Positions 63,171-64,000 of a DNA stretch of 64,000 bases are shown here, in pieces. Positions within the stretch are counted from its first letter, which is position 1; the number at the start of each line of letters is the position of its first letter. The stretch is from Ridgeia piscesae (lineage: Eukaryota > Annelida > Polychaeta > Sabellida > Siboglinidae): contig JAODUO010000121.1 in NCBI GenBank assembly GCA_025642075.2, positions 434,501-498,500 on the forward strand, in the 5' to 3' direction. The notes under the pieces are model-generated. The model was given only the letters and a program-made list of their open reading frames with translations, did no database searches and had not been told where the DNA came from. A program made the position numbers and the translations under genes.

Positions 63171-63340
63171 GTATTAGTTCACGCCATATCTGTCAGATGG
63201 CTCCACTTGTTCTTTCACATAGTTTGTAGTTCACTATTCTGCCAGTGGGCGCTACATGATCTTTGACACGCTTTAACCTAATTTTAAAAATAAGACGCAC
63301 GAATTTGGGCAGTATTAGTTCACGACATATCCGTCACTTG
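63149..63340 (+). repeat. Tandem echo of the element's right end
   Basis: AATAAGACACACGTATATTG plus GTATTAGTTCACGCCATAT at 63149 recurs in diverged form (AATAAGACGCACGAATTTGG, GTATTAGTTCACGACATAT) at about 63288. The duplicated unit is about 140 bases. It may show that the true element end lies further right. Confidence 0.6.
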
Positions 63341-63509
63341 GGCGCTACTTGACCTTTAACCTTCCACCTTTCCACCGCGCCGCTCAGCGCCACAAAGACG
63401 CATTGTGTTTCTCATGAAGCCTTTCCATTCAAGCAATGATAAAATCCTATTTCATTTAAAGCGTTGCTCCTCCAAAACCGCCCTAAAAGACCCATTTCCT
63501 CCCCTCCTC

Positions 63510-63612
63510 CGCAGCTACCAATCAAAACCTTTTCTCCCTTCCTCCTTTCCTCCACAACAGCCAATCAAAACCTTTCTTCTTCCGCAACAGCCAATCAAAA
63601 CCTTTTCCTCCC
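63510..63612 (+). repeat. Short tandem repeat with CCAATCA boxes
   Basis: Three copies of a roughly 33-36-base unit, AACAGCCAATCAAAACCTTT followed by a CT-rich stretch (first copy AGCTACCAATCAAAACC). CCAAT boxes repeat in each unit. Confidence 0.75.
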
Positions 63613-63639
63613 TCCCATAATATCAGACTTCCGAACATA

Positions 63640-63716
63640 TACACATCGAAAAAAGGTGGTAAAAACGTTTTGAAAAGGCCCTAATACTTTTTCCATTTAA
63701 CTGGTAGATTACCCAC
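63640..63716. mobile_element. Partial terminus related to the outer TIR element
   Basis: GGTAAAAACGTTTTGAAAAG with GGCCCTAATACTTTTTCCAT and TTAACTGGTAGATTAC resembles the right end of the 49227-55197 element (55120-55185). Only the end is recognisable. Confidence 0.5.
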
Positions 63717-64000
63717 TGTTACCTTGTATTAAATAAACAGTTTCTGGTACGTGATTTAGAATACCAATACTACCGGTACATATAAATATTTGATCCAGGT
63801 TATTTACAAAATGCTAAAGGTGTAAACGGTGAAGTGTTACGCGGGGTATTCCGTTAAAAAGTTGACAATGAATGTAATGTTTGCAACCTATACATTTCGG
63901 TTAGTATTATTAATGGACAACTAGATACTGCTAATATGTCATAAATACTACGCGTAGACTTAGTCACACCACACAACAACAGAACAATGGATATAACTTA

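Overview
This is eukaryotic nuclear DNA from an animal. It is AT-rich, with phase-consistent split exons (GT/AG), AATAAA signals, CR1/L2-like and RTE-like LINEs, a tRNA-derived SINE, several terminal-inverted-repeat (TIR) elements and very long microsatellites. The domain mix (astacin, EGF, CUB, VWA, MAM) and the repeats fit a marine invertebrate. I cannot name the species.

The backbone is a head-to-tail array of one secreted astacin-metalloprotease family on the + strand. Gene A (3679-16579, 16 exons) reads signal peptide, propeptide, astacin, EGF, CUB, VWA, MAM. Gene B (20515-42196, 14 exons) has the same layout without VWA. Gene C shows only its promoter and signal exon (56377-56433) before the window ends. 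Copy D is an orphan last MAM exon with 3' UTR (44600-44767). Exon phases agree throughout, giving about 687 codons for B. A would give about 866, but it has a one-base frameshift in its EGF exon and ends before the last MAM cysteine. Both genes keep the astacin zinc motif HExxHxxGxxHExxR and the Met-turn SxMHY. In both propeptides a Cys occupies the place of the zinc-blocking Asp of the usual FxGD switch, which suggests a cysteine switch.

Most of the rest is mobile DNA that entered after the duplications, and the paralogues supply matching empty sites. B intron 4 is 12.9 kb, against 1.1 kb in A, because of a ~7.8 kb TIR element (24497-32302) and a ~3.9 kb TIR element with a tandemly duplicated, dead CXC-domain ORF (32385-36289). 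C's upstream region carries a nested set: an outer TIR element (49227-55197) holds an L2/CR1-like LINE (50242-52068) and an inner TIR element (52973-54961). C intron 1 carries a ~3.9 kb element with kilobase-long inverted arms (59236-63170) around an unrecognised two-exon minus-strand ORF. An RTE-like LINE on the minus strand (43410-44560) joins B's 3' flank to D and marks a probable recombination breakpoint.

Region by region: 1-2380 no gene seen; 2380-17640 gene A unit; 17640-18720 RTE tail and a duplicated flank; 18720-43400 gene B unit; 43400-46020 RTE, D and the duplicated flank; 46020-49060 LINE and AT-rich DNA; 49060-64000 gene C upstream, exon 1 and intron 1, heavily invaded.
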